Part shown: one piece after another, positions 6,147 to 12,816 of the stretch
Numbering within the stretch: the first letter of the stretch is position 1
Layout of the letters: the number at the start of each line of letters is the position of its first letter
NCBI GenBank assembly: GCA_045635765.1
Contig: JAZTWH010000038.1
Location: forward strand, 1 to 12,909
From: RGIG995 sp045635765
Lineage (GTDB): Bacteria > Bacillota > Clostridia > Oscillospirales > UBA644
DNA length: 12,909 bases
Direction: 5' to 3'
Notes under the pieces: model-generated
Database searches by the model: none
Told to the model about the DNA's origin: nothing
The model's input: only the letters and a program-made list of their open reading frames with translations
Made by a program: the position numbers and the translations under genes

Positions 6147-7187
6147 ATGGACTTTTCTTATTACGACCGGGTCGTAGCACCCATCATTGTGGCATCGCCG
6201 GAGCTGGAGCTTCTTTACGTGAATCCGATCGCAAAGCGACAGTTCCCTTTGTTAGCCTCCTCCGCAGGATTGTTTTCCCGGTATAAAAAAGAAGAATTGG
6301 AACAGATTTCCCGTTCCATGAGAAAAGGACAACCCTGCCTTCTTTCCTATGACGAGGATTTAAATTTTTTCCTTCTTTTCGACCCCGGATTTTCCGGGGA
6401 CGGCGAACTGGACCGGGTGCATATTTACGTAGTATCCCACGCTAAAGAGCCCTACGACGTATTCCCCGTCATGACCGACGGGGAGCTGTTGCACTATATG
6501 CAACGGGAGATTGCGGATCCGTTAGGCCTGATGCTCCGGCAAATGCAACTTGTAGAATCCTTTGCCCGGGAATCCAAGCCGGAAAAGGTCGTGGCCTCCG
6601 TCAAGGCGATTCGAGACAGAATGATGAAAATGACCATATTCTGTGCCCGAATGGACCATTCCTCCGGCTCTCTGCCCCATGCCCGGACCGTCATTGACGC
6701 CGTACGGGTTTTGAATATCTGCAACGAAGCCTTCCCGATGATCAAGTGCAAAGGGACCGAGCATTGCTATGTTGCGGTGGAACGGGAAGCTTTGATGCTG
6801 ATTATTTCCGACGTCTTAGCGTCGCTTGCATTCCGTCAGGACAAGTCCAAAATTTCCGTTTCCATCTCTTTGGAAGAGGGGTCGGTTTTAATTCAGTTCC
6901 GTTCCGGTCCCTTGACGATCCCGATCAACGTGCCCTGTGATGAGGATTTTGACGGTATTGACCTCGGAATGTTTTCCGTTCGCCATCGGGTAGAACGGAA
7001 CGATGGACAAGTCCTGATCCGCCATCGGGCCCACGGAGCCGTTACGGTTACCCTGAAATTTCCCGCAGTGGAGCGAATGATCTTTGACGGGATGGTTCGG
7101 GATTCTCAGTCCGCCGGATTCTCCGAAACCGAGGCTTGTATCTTGGAATACCTGCGGTTGATCTCAGCGAAAAATCAAGGCCTTTAA
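6147..7187 (+). CDS. Degenerate sensor histidine kinase-like protein with a PAS-like N-terminus
   Basis: I chose ATG 6147, behind the strong GGAGGAGG at 6128-6135. A TTG at 6105 in the same frame has no ribosome site. The product is 346 residues with no membrane segment, so it is cytoplasmic. Residues 5-105 look PAS-like (IIVASPELELLYVNPIAKRQ). Residues 113-170 resemble a dimerisation helix pair, but the phospho-acceptor position reads REIADPLGLM where kinases have an H box. Residues 183-308 resemble the GHKL ATPase fold (IDAVRVLNICNEAF, EREALMLIISDVLASLAF, DGIDLGMFSV, HGAVTVTLKFP). The N-box Asn is Asp222 and the glycine boxes are poor. It may be a scaffold or ligand sensor without kinase activity. 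It follows spoIIID but has its own sigma-A promoter. The assignment rests on pattern only. Confidence 0.6.
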   Translation: MDFSYYDRVVAPIIVASPELELLYVNPIAKRQFPLLASSAGLFSRYKKEELEQISRSMRKGQPCLLSYDEDLNFFLLFDPGFSGDGELDRVHIYVVSHAKEPYDVFPVMTDGELLHYMQREIADPLGLMLRQMQLVESFARESKPEKVVASVKAIRDRMMKMTIFCARMDHSSGSLPHARTVIDAVRVLNICNEAFPMIKCKGTEHCYVAVEREALMLIISDVLASLAFRQDKSKISVSISLEEGSVLIQFRSGPLTIPINVPCDEDFDGIDLGMFSVRHRVERNDGQVLIRHRAHGAVTVTLKFPAVERMIFDGMVRDSQSAGFSETEACILEYLRLISAKNQGL

Positions 7188-8669
7188 CGTGCATCCTTTG
7201 GGGGTATCGGAGCACAGTCTGAAGAATAAGAAAAACAACGGTATGGACGCGGCGGCCCAAATCCAAACGGACAACGGTGTGAATATATTTACAATTTTCA
7301 GAGGGAGCAAAGCCGCCAAGGACACGATCAGGGGCTTTACGATCCCCTTCCGAACGGGAAAACGGATCGAACAAGTCCGTCGGAGGCATAAGAACGAAAG
7401 AACGAAATTGCAGGAGGTCCCGATACAAAAGAGGGCTACGTATCCTGAAATTCCCGTTTTCGGAATGAGAAGCCACGCCCCTGCCGTCTGGAATACCGTC
7501 TCGGCTAAATTGATCTTCATGGTAGTCAACTGCCGGTTGTATCCCTTCATGATTCCGTCGATCACTTTGTCTCCGTATAAGACCGGAACCATCGGTGCCA
7601 GGCAGGTCAGATAGATTCCGCAGGTGCGGTCGTGATAAATTGCCATGCCCAATTCCTTCCCGAACAGTGCCGCAAAGGTTCCGATAAAGATGGCGTAGGT
7701 CATGGTCCATTGCAAGACCGACTGAGTTGTTTTTATGTTGTTTTCCTTGTGTCCGAGAGCGTTCTCTGCCGTGATCTCCGGGACCAAGAGCTTTGACACT
7801 ACCGCAAGAAACGTTGCGGGAAATATGAGGATCGGAAGTGCCATTCCTTCAAATTTCCCCATTGCCGCCAGAGTTTGCTCGGGCGTCAACCCGGAGGCCT
7901 CCAACCCCCGGGGAACCAGAATGTTTTCAATCATTCCGATGCCGGAACGTAAATATCCGCTGAAGGCACAGGGAATTGAAATCCTTATAATTTCAGCAAA
8001 GGTTCCTCTGTCCCTTGCCTTCTGAGGCAGATCGATCCTCTTGCTTTTGATTCGGTAAAGGACGTATCCCCATAGGCAGGAGACCGTTTCTCCCACCGCC
8101 ATCCCTGCCACCATCGCACAGAGGGCCGCGTGGGGGCCGTCATCCAGATATAGGGAGAATAGCAGCACCGTTGCCCCGATCTTCGATAAATCCTCCGTTA
8201 CTTGTAATACTGTTGAATATGTTGCTTTTCGCAATGACAAGAAGAATCCCTGAAGGCCGTTTGCGGCGGATAAAAACGGAAGGCCGAAGGATAGGATCTT
8301 CAGGGGGATTTCCGCTTCCGGGAAGGCGAGCCAACGGACGGCAATGACCCTTGCTCCAAAAAACAGAAGCAGGAATGCCAGGACTCCGAAGGACAAGCCG
8401 TAGATCAGACACCGATTCAAGATTCCGTGGATGCTGCGGTCTTTTCGGGCTAAGGCCTCCGAGCATAGATGGGTCGACGCTACGTAGACCCCCGAGGACG
8501 CCAGGGTGCAAGCCGGGAAATAGACCGACATGACCAATTGGAACAATCCCATGACCTCCGATCCCACCCGATTGGAGGCGTAGGTTCGGAATAAAACTCC
8601 CAGGGTCCCCATGGCCAGAGATACGGCGGAAACCCACAGGGCGTTCTTTACAAAATCTTTTTTAATCAA
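7164..8669 (-). CDS. SpoVB/MurJ-type polysaccharide (lipid-linked) flippase
   Basis: The C-terminal stop is at 7166-7164. I prefer the TTG start at 8669, which follows GGTGGTGA, close to GGAGGTGA, and gives MIKKDFVKNALWVSAVSLAMG as expected for the family. GTG codons at 8675 and 8678 are alternatives. The open frame up to 8879 is antisense to the neighbour and not family-like. About 501 residues form 12-14 hydrophobic helices. Recognisable family stretches are GTLGVLFRTYASNRVGSEVMGLFQL (shown in part by GLFQLVMSVYFPA), GLQGFFLSLRKA and PCAFSGYLRSG. MOP-superfamily flippases move lipid-linked glycans across the membrane. SpoVB members act in spore cortex synthesis, which fits the sporulation neighbourhood. 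Its 3' end overlaps the convergent kinase-like gene by 24 bp. Confidence 0.8.
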   Translation of the reverse strand: MIKKDFVKNALWVSAVSLAMGTLGVLFRTYASNRVGSEVMGLFQLVMSVYFPACTLASSGVYVASTHLCSEALARKDRSIHGILNRCLIYGLSFGVLAFLLLFFGARVIAVRWLAFPEAEIPLKILSFGLPFLSAANGLQGFFLSLRKATYSTVLQVTEDLSKIGATVLLFSLYLDDGPHAALCAMVAGMAVGETVSCLWGYVLYRIKSKRIDLPQKARDRGTFAEIIRISIPCAFSGYLRSGIGMIENILVPRGLEASGLTPEQTLAAMGKFEGMALPILIFPATFLAVVSKLLVPEITAENALGHKENNIKTTQSVLQWTMTYAIFIGTFAALFGKELGMAIYHDRTCGIYLTCLAPMVPVLYGDKVIDGIMKGYNRQLTTMKINLAETVFQTAGAWLLIPKTGISGYVALFCIGTSCNFVLSFLCLRRTCSIRFPVRKGIVKPLIVSLAALLPLKIVNIFTPLSVWIWAAASIPLFFLFFRLCSDTPKGCTLKALIFR

Positions 8670-8677
8670 GTTCACCA

Positions 8678-8704
8678 CCGGAAGAATTTTATGATTCTTC
8701 CCGG
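8678..8704. promoter_or_regulatory. Strong hairpin upstream of the flippase start
   Basis: CCGGAAGAAT (8678-8687) pairs with ATTCTTCCCGG (8694-8704) around TTTATG, 10 bp with one bulged base. In the flippase mRNA (- strand) the 3' arm ends at the first bases of the GGTGGTGA ribosome site, 9 nt before TTG 8669. It could hinder initiation, or act as an operator in this 74-bp divergent gap. Confidence 0.5.
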
Positions 8705-8732
8705 ACAGAATATTCGTCCCACCGGGACAGAA
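8703..8732 (+). repeat. Direct repeat GGACAGAA x2 around a GAATATTC palindrome
   Basis: GGACAGAA occurs at 8703-8710 and 8725-8732, 22 bp apart (about two helical turns). The palindrome GAATATTC is at 8708-8715. It lies just ahead of the GTG start at 8744. This arrangement resembles a regulator binding site, but I recognise no specific regulator. Confidence 0.35.
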
Positions 8733-8743
8733 AGGAACATTGC

Positions 8744-9844
8744 GTGGCCAAGTACACCGTAAAAAAACTGGACGTCTCCCGTCCTGACGTTCAGCAGACG
8801 TCGTTTCGTATTCTTTATACTGCCTTTCATACCTCCTCCGACCGACGGGCTGCGGCAGATTCTCTGCCGAAAAAGACAAATATGTTTAAAAAACTGGAAC
8901 AGACCGAATGTTTCGGCGTCTTTCAAGGGGCGACGCAAGTGGGCTTTGGGATCTTGCGGAATGTGGGAAACGATACCTACCGTATTTCCCACGTCGCCGT
9001 AGACCCCCTGTTCCGCCACGACGGAGCCGGAAAAAAGCTGGTCCGTGCTATGCTCCGTTCCGTGGTGCAACGGGGCGGAGGAACGGTGATCCTGCAAACC
9101 GACCCCAATAAAAAGCACGAGCGAAAGTGGTTTATGAGCATGGGCTTTGCTCCCGCCAAACGGGGTACGGACGACGGAATCTCCTTAACCCTCACGGTGG
9201 ACGACCGAATCCGAACGTATCTGAACCTCTGTGAAACCTTGGACCGATACGCAAATTTGGTTTACGGATTTTACGAGGTGGACGAGGACCCCTATTGCGA
9301 CACCTACCCCGTGGCGTTGGTCCTGATGTGGCCGTACCGTTGTTCCGGGCAGGAGAGGGACGAGGCCTATCACGAGCTCTTGCTTCGGGAAAAGGACCGT
9401 TTGAACGAAATTCTTCGATCGGTCTCCAATTATCTCAACGATTTGGGAATACAAAATCTCCCCATGCCTCTTCATCGCCACGACGTGGACGAAAGTCTTA
9501 CCCGTAAGGCCGCGGCTATGCGGGCCGGCCTCGGCTGGCTTGGCAAAAACGACCGGGTCGTTCACCGTATTTACGGCTCTCAGACCGTCTCGTGCCGTAT
9601 TTATATTAACGCGGACCTCCCGGTCAATACCCACATCCGCCGCAACCATTGCGGAGACTGCCGTGCCTGTGTGGACGCCTGCCCCGTAAATTGCCTGAAA
9701 AACAAAAAATGGTCCACCCGGGTCTCCCGGAAGGAAATCATTGATGAATCCGCCTGTCTGGAATACCGTTCCCGGTCCTACTCCCAGTTGGGACGCTATT
9801 CCGAATGTGACCGCTGTGTCCGTTGTTGTCCCGGAAAAAAATAA
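8744..9844 (+). CDS. GNAT acetyltransferase / QueG-like double [4Fe-4S] domain fusion
   Basis: The start is GTG 8744 with AAAGGA at 8731-8736. The 366-residue product has two parts in one uninterrupted frame. Residues 1-150 are a GNAT N-acetyltransferase: VGFGILRNV, RISHVAVDPLFRHDGAGKKL (the acetyl-CoA-binding Q/RxxGxG/A loop) and WFMSMGFAP. Residues 155-366 resemble the core of epoxyqueuosine reductase QueG: DTYPVALVLMWPYR, KAAAMRAGLGWLGKND (255-270), and ferredoxin-type clusters C303-C306-C309-C313P and C338/C355-C358-C361/C362P. The QueG C-terminal HEAT-repeat region is absent, so it is more likely a shorter 4Fe-4S relative than the tRNA enzyme itself. The substrate is unknown. A terminator follows directly, so it is transcribed alone. 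Confidence 0.75.
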   Translation: MAKYTVKKLDVSRPDVQQTSFRILYTAFHTSSDRRAAADSLPKKTNMFKKLEQTECFGVFQGATQVGFGILRNVGNDTYRISHVAVDPLFRHDGAGKKLVRAMLRSVVQRGGGTVILQTDPNKKHERKWFMSMGFAPAKRGTDDGISLTLTVDDRIRTYLNLCETLDRYANLVYGFYEVDEDPYCDTYPVALVLMWPYRCSGQERDEAYHELLLREKDRLNEILRSVSNYLNDLGIQNLPMPLHRHDVDESLTRKAAAMRAGLGWLGKNDRVVHRIYGSQTVSCRIYINADLPVNTHIRRNHCGDCRACVDACPVNCLKNKKWSTRVSRKEIIDESACLEYRSRSYSQLGRYSECDRCVRCCPGKK

Positions 9845-9849
9845 TGAAA

Positions 9850-9872
9850 GACCCGTCGAAACGACGGGTTTT
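9850..9872 (+). terminator. Intrinsic terminator after the GNAT/Fe-S fusion gene
   Basis: ACCCGTCG (9851-9858), loop AAA, CGACGGGT (9862-9869), then a short T run. It starts 6 bp after the stop codon and ends 3 bp before the -35 box of the next promoter. Confidence 0.85.
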
Positions 9873-9875
9873 ATA

Positions 9876-9904
9876 TTGACAAAATTTTCGTTCTGTGTTA
9901 TAAT
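9876..9904 (+). promoter_or_regulatory. Perfect sigma-A promoter of yqfC-yqfD-phoH-ybeY
   Basis: TTGACA (9876-9881), a 17-bp spacer and TATAAT (9899-9904). The predicted start near 9911 gives a leader of about 84 nt before yqfC. In B. subtilis yqfCD is sigma-E-controlled. Here a vegetative promoter makes sense for the housekeeping genes phoH and ybeY. Confidence 0.9.
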
Positions 9905-9954
9905 AATTAAAATATTAGCTATAATGTATAAGAGGCACGATTACACATATTTTG

Positions 9955-9985
9955 CTCCTTCCCCGAATATCTTTCACCGAAGGAG
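9955..9985 (+). promoter_or_regulatory. Hairpin masking the yqfC Shine-Dalgarno
   Basis: CTCCTTC (9955-9961) is the exact complement of GAAGGAG (9979-9985), the ribosome site 9 nt before ATG 9995. Two G-U pairs can extend the 7-bp stem outward. The loop is 17 nt. Folding would block translation of yqfC while leaving downstream phoH and ybeY free to use their own sites. Confidence 0.6.
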
Positions 9986-9994
9986 TGGTCGTGT

Positions 9995-10228
9995 ATGAAG
10001 CAAAGTTATCCTCCGCGGTCGGAATTGCCCCCCATCGAGCTTGCGGGAAACTCTCGCGTCTTGGTGGGTTGCTGTGACGGAATTTTGGAATATGAGCCCG
10101 AAACGGTCAAGGTCCGGGCCGGAAAGAGGCTCGTCCGAATCAACGGCCGCTGCCTCGACCTTTGCAATCTCTCCGAAAACACCGTAGAGATTCGAGGCAC
10201 GGTGGTTTCCTTGGAATTTGAGGGCTGA
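9995..10228 (+). CDS. yqfC: Sporulation protein YqfC (YabP/YqfC family)
   Basis: This 77-residue protein begins at ATG 9995 behind GAAGGAG. It shows the short beta-rich YabP/YqfC pattern: PPIELAGNSRVLVGCCDGILEY, then VKVRAGKRLVRINGRCLDL and a final TVEIRGTVVSLEFEG. No signal peptide or membrane segment is present. Family members belong to the mother-cell sporulation programme and have no enzymatic role assigned. The identification is supported by its place directly before yqfD, with 3 bp between stop and start, an order conserved across Firmicutes. It is slightly shorter than the roughly 90-residue Bacillus protein. Its ribosome site is masked by a predicted hairpin. Confidence 0.9.
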   Translation: MKQSYPPRSELPPIELAGNSRVLVGCCDGILEYEPETVKVRAGKRLVRINGRCLDLCNLSENTVEIRGTVVSLEFEG

Positions 10229-10231
10229 GCC

Positions 10232-11422
10232 ATGGTTTTTCTGTGGACTTGGATTCGCTGGCTTTTCGGATATACTTCCGTGGAGATCCGAGGGGCTTAC
10301 GGGGAAAAATTTGTCACCCTCTGCATGAAGGAAGAAATTGACCTCTGGGAGATTCGCCGGGTATGCCCTGGGATTATCCGAACGAAATTGTTTCTGTTTT
10401 CCAAGAAAAAATTGGACCCACTGGCCCGAAAAAGCGGTGTTACCTTGGAATTTGGGCCGGATACGGGATTGCCTGGGACTTTGAAACAGTACCGTTTCCG
10501 CCCCGGTCTTTTTCTCGGATTGGCCCTCTATCTGACTTTAATGCTGCTACTCCCCCGATTTGTCTGGTCCGTGGAGATCCCCGGGGCCGACCCGGTTCAA
10601 ACCCGGCAGATAAAATCGGTTCTTTTGGAGGAAGGCTTTGGCGTCGGCTCCTTTATTCCCTCCGTGGATTATAAAAATCTGCGATACCGACTGATGCTCT
10701 CGTGCCCCGACGTTTCCTTCGTTTCCGTAAATATGGAGGGCTGCCGCGGAGTGGTGGAGGCCCGGTTTTCGGAGGATTCTCCCGAGGCCGTAGACGACGG
10801 AACTCCCTGTAATATCGTTGCTTCCCGGGACGGCCAAATCATTTCTATGCTGGTGCAGACGGGGATGCGTTACGCCCAAAAAGGGCAGACGGTACAGAAG
10901 GGCGACCTTCTTGTGGGTGGAATTATGGACACCCGTTTGGGCTATTACGTGGTCCACGCCAAGGCAAAAATTATGGCACGTACCACCGACGTTCAACAGG
11001 AAACGGTCTGTCTGACCCAAACCGTGACCGAGCCCACCGGCCGATACCGCATCAAGTGGGAATGGAGCTTTTTCGGGAAAAAAATTGATGGGTCCCCGTG
11101 GTTTTCCTGCCCGTACGGCCAATACGATACCGTGACCCAGACCAAGCACCTTTCCTTGGGAGAGGATTCGGCCGTCCCCATCGTTTTGACCGAAACTTAT
11201 TATTACGAGACCGTCTCTTACGATGTGGAAATTTCTCCGGAAGAAGCGGAAGCCCTTGCCCGTAGCCGTCTCGACGAAGGGGACCGCCTTCGGTTTTGCG
11301 GCGTGGAGGTGGAGTCTCTGGACGAAACCGTCACCCGCACCCACGACGCCGTCACCGTCACCCGGACGCGAAGTATCATTGTTGACATTTGCGAAGATAA
11401 AGCATTTTACTTTGAAGATTAA
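10232..11422 (+). CDS. yqfD: Sporulation protein YqfD
   Basis: The 396-residue product has the normal YqfD length and plan. There is an N-terminal cytoplasmic domain (residues 1-90: MVFLWTWIRWLFGYTSVEIR, then FSKKKLDPLARKSGV), one transmembrane helix (about 92-112, GLFLGLALYLTLMLLLPRFV) and a large, probably extracytoplasmic, C-terminal domain. The latter contains the POTRA-like VWSVEIPGADPVQTRQIKSVLLEEG and the conserved NIVASRDGQIISMLVQTGM and KGQTVQKGDLLVGGIMD segments. The protein is required for sporulation in Bacillus, where it acts in the mother cell; its biochemical role is not settled. The gene is translationally close to yqfC (3 bp) and ends 14 bp before phoH, so all are in one operon. 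Confidence 0.93.
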   Translation: MVFLWTWIRWLFGYTSVEIRGAYGEKFVTLCMKEEIDLWEIRRVCPGIIRTKLFLFSKKKLDPLARKSGVTLEFGPDTGLPGTLKQYRFRPGLFLGLALYLTLMLLLPRFVWSVEIPGADPVQTRQIKSVLLEEGFGVGSFIPSVDYKNLRYRLMLSCPDVSFVSVNMEGCRGVVEARFSEDSPEAVDDGTPCNIVASRDGQIISMLVQTGMRYAQKGQTVQKGDLLVGGIMDTRLGYYVVHAKAKIMARTTDVQQETVCLTQTVTEPTGRYRIKWEWSFFGKKIDGSPWFSCPYGQYDTVTQTKHLSLGEDSAVPIVLTETYYYETVSYDVEISPEEAEALARSRLDEGDRLRFCGVEVESLDETVTRTHDAVTVTRTRSIIVDICEDKAFYFED

Positions 11423-11436
11423 AGGAAAAAAAGACC

Positions 11437-12420
11437 GTGGAAGAAATTTTAACCTTTGAATCCCTTGACATCCTCTCCAATTTGTTCGGACACTTGGATG
11501 AAAACATCCGCCGGATCGAAACGGAATTGAAGGTCTCCGTGACCAACCGAGGGGAAGAATTGAAGATCTCCGGCGACGCGGAACAGGTTGCTAATGCGAA
11601 AAAAGTGATCGAGCTTCTGGCCGCCCTAGCCCGGAAGGGGGAACTCATCGACGCCCAGACCGTGGCGTATTTTATCCTTTCCTTGCGGGAGGGGCGGGAG
11701 GAATCCCTGTCCGATTTGGGCGGGGACTGTATCTGTATTACGTCCCGGGGCAAACCGATAAAGCCCAAAACCTTGGGCCAGAAGGAATATATCTCCGCCA
11801 TTCAATCCCATACCGTCACCCTCGGCGTGGGACCTGCCGGCACGGGGAAGACCTACCTGGCCGTGGCCATGGCGGTTACCGCCCTTCGGAACAAACAGAT
11901 CGATCGGATCGTTCTCACCCGTCCCGCCGTGGAAGCAGGGGAGAAGCTGGGCTTTCTGCCCGGGGATCTCCAGGATAAGGTGGACCCCTATCTTCGGCCC
12001 CTGCACGACGCCCTCTTTGATTTTTTGGGCGTGGAAACCTACCGCAATTACCTGGAGAAAAATATTATTGAAGTCGCTCCCCTTGCCTATATGCGAGGCC
12101 GGACCTTGGACGATTCCTTTATCATTTTGGACGAGGCCCAGAACACCACCTGCGGGCAGATGAAAATGTTTCTGACCCGTCTCGGATTTCGTTCCAAAAT
12201 TGTGATTACGGGGGATATTACCCAAATTGACCTCCCCGACGGGAAGCAAAGCGGTTTGAAGCAGGCTATGAAGGTTTTGGAAAATATCGACGATATTTCC
12301 ATCCAAAAGCTGTCTGCAAAGGACGTGGTCCGTCACGCATTGGTCCAAAAGATCATCCGTGCCTATGACGTATATTCCGAGAACCAGCAATCCCGTCCGG
12401 ACAACCTCCGGAAGAAATGA
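11437..12420 (+). CDS. phoH: PhoH family ATPase
   Basis: The start is GTG 11437 after AAAGGA at 11422-11427. This 327-residue protein is of normal length for PhoH-like proteins. An N-terminal KH-like region (about 1-65, including IETELKVSVTNRGEELKISG) is followed by the ATPase core. The Walker A motif GPAGTGKT is at 132-139, TRPAVEAGEKLGFLPGDLQDK starts near 161 (first residues shown), the Walker B motif FIILDEAQ is at 228-235, and the sensor motif ITGD is at 257-260. PhoH proteins are cytoplasmic and are thought to act in RNA metabolism. The near-universal pairing with ybeY, here with a 4-bp ATGA overlap, supports a shared role in rRNA maturation. Confidence 0.93.
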   Translation: MEEILTFESLDILSNLFGHLDENIRRIETELKVSVTNRGEELKISGDAEQVANAKKVIELLAALARKGELIDAQTVAYFILSLREGREESLSDLGGDCICITSRGKPIKPKTLGQKEYISAIQSHTVTLGVGPAGTGKTYLAVAMAVTALRNKQIDRIVLTRPAVEAGEKLGFLPGDLQDKVDPYLRPLHDALFDFLGVETYRNYLEKNIIEVAPLAYMRGRTLDDSFIILDEAQNTTCGQMKMFLTRLGFRSKIVITGDITQIDLPDGKQSGLKQAMKVLENIDDISIQKLSAKDVVRHALVQKIIRAYDVYSENQQSRPDNLRKK

Positions 12421-12746
12421 GCGAAGCTATGAGTAACTGTTACGTGAGCATCACCAATCAGCAACGGAAGGAACGGACGCCGAAAGCATTAAAGGATCTC
12501 ATTCGTGCCACGGTCAATGCCGTTTTGGAATACGAGGGCGTCACGGCGGAATGTGAAATGTCGGTGCTTTTGGTGGATGATAAGGCAATCCGGGAATTAA
12601 ACCGGCAATTCCGGGATATGGACCGCCCCACGGACGTCCTTTCCTTTCCTTCAGGAGAATACCCCCTGGCAGATGAATATCCTTCGGCAGAGAATGGAAC
12701 CCCTTTAGAGAATTATTCTTCGGCAGAGAATGAAGTCGGATCGTAG
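12417..12746 (+). CDS. ybeY: Endoribonuclease YbeY, truncated by repeat insertion
   Basis: The start ATG 12417 overlaps the phoH stop (ATGA). A second ATG at 12429 is possible. Residues 1-78 are normal YbeY, ending with the conserved RELNRQFRDMDRPTDVLSFP. YbeY is a zinc-dependent RNase for 16S rRNA 3'-end processing and ribosome quality control. Its catalytic motif, HGxLHLxGYDH, lies in the C-terminal half of about 150-170 residues. Here the frame instead enters a six-residue repeat (80-109) and stops at TAG 12744-12746, so the catalytic histidines are absent as read. After the TAG the same frame stays open to 12909 and re-enters FPSGEYPLADEYP. Either the gene is interrupted, or the right end is misassembled and the full gene continues outside the window. 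Confidence 0.85.
   Translation: MSEAMSNCYVSITNQQRKERTPKALKDLIRATVNAVLEYEGVTAECEMSVLLVDDKAIRELNRQFRDMDRPTDVLSFPSGEYPLADEYPSAENGTPLENYSSAENEVGS
12640..12732 (+). repeat. 93-bp perfect direct repeat, copy 1
   Basis: The copy runs from TTTCCTTTCC to GCAGAGAATG and is identical base for base to 12817-12909. The period is 177 bp (59 codons), so both copies are in the same frame relative to ybeY. It encodes FPSGEYPLADEYPSA and the rest of the hexapeptide repeat. Confidence 0.95.
12654..12743 (+). repeat. 18-bp / six-residue minisatellite inside ybeY
   Basis: Five units start at 12654, 12672, 12690, 12708 and 12726. They encode GEYPLA, DEYPSA, ENGTPL, ENYSSA and ENEVGS. At DNA level CTTCGGCAGAGAATG recurs at 12682 and 12718, 36 bp apart. 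The units have diverged but keep an acidic/amide, aromatic, Pro/Ser pattern. The array sits in the loop after PTDVLSFP, where YbeY proteins tolerate length variation. The fifth unit is broken by the 84-bp element. Confidence 0.75.
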
Positions 12747-12816
12747 CCATGTCGTTCTGTGAGCCAAGGAGTTGGTGAGTTTAATTGTCTTCCTAAGACC
12801 GCTTGGCCTCCGACTT
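12733..12816. other. 84-bp structured element with 8-bp inverted ends
   Basis: It begins AAGTCGGA (12733-12740) and ends TCCGACTT (12809-12816), perfect inverted repeats exactly filling the space between the two 93-bp copies. Nested inside are GCCAAG (12763-12768) with CTTGGC (12802-12807), and GTCTT-CCT-AAGAC (12787-12799). It carries the TAG that ends the ybeY frame. I see no protein of its own. It could be a small MITE-like insertion, a structured RNA or a repeat-unit spacer. It matches no family I recognise. Confidence 0.5.

Noticed and set aside
8670..8879. N-terminal extension of the flippase up to 8879
   Set aside because: The stretch is polar, unlike the family, and overlaps the coding start of the divergent GNAT fusion. 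A start with a plausible ribosome site exists at 8669.
9930..9970. Sigma-E promoter for yqfC
   Set aside because: An ACATATT motif is present near 9945, but no CATACAAT-like -10 follows at suitable spacing. The sigma-A promoter at 9876-9904 is far better.
10547..11344. 265-codon open frame on the - strand inside yqfD
   Set aside because: It is an antisense shadow of YqfD, rich in Gly/His as such shadows are, with no family features.
11626..12390. 254-codon open frame on the - strand inside phoH
   Set aside because: It is an antisense shadow of PhoH, whose Walker motifs are intact on the + strand.
12741..12816. End of a group II intron (bases like GTTCTGTGAG near 12754)
   Set aside because: A domain V hairpin with its GAGCCGTAT start and a proper domain VI are missing, and 84 bp is far too short. 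Similarity is limited to about ten bases.
12733..12816. Integron attC site
   Set aside because: The ends AAGTCGGA/TCCGACTT do not match the GTTRRRY/RYYYAAC core sites, and no integrase is visible.
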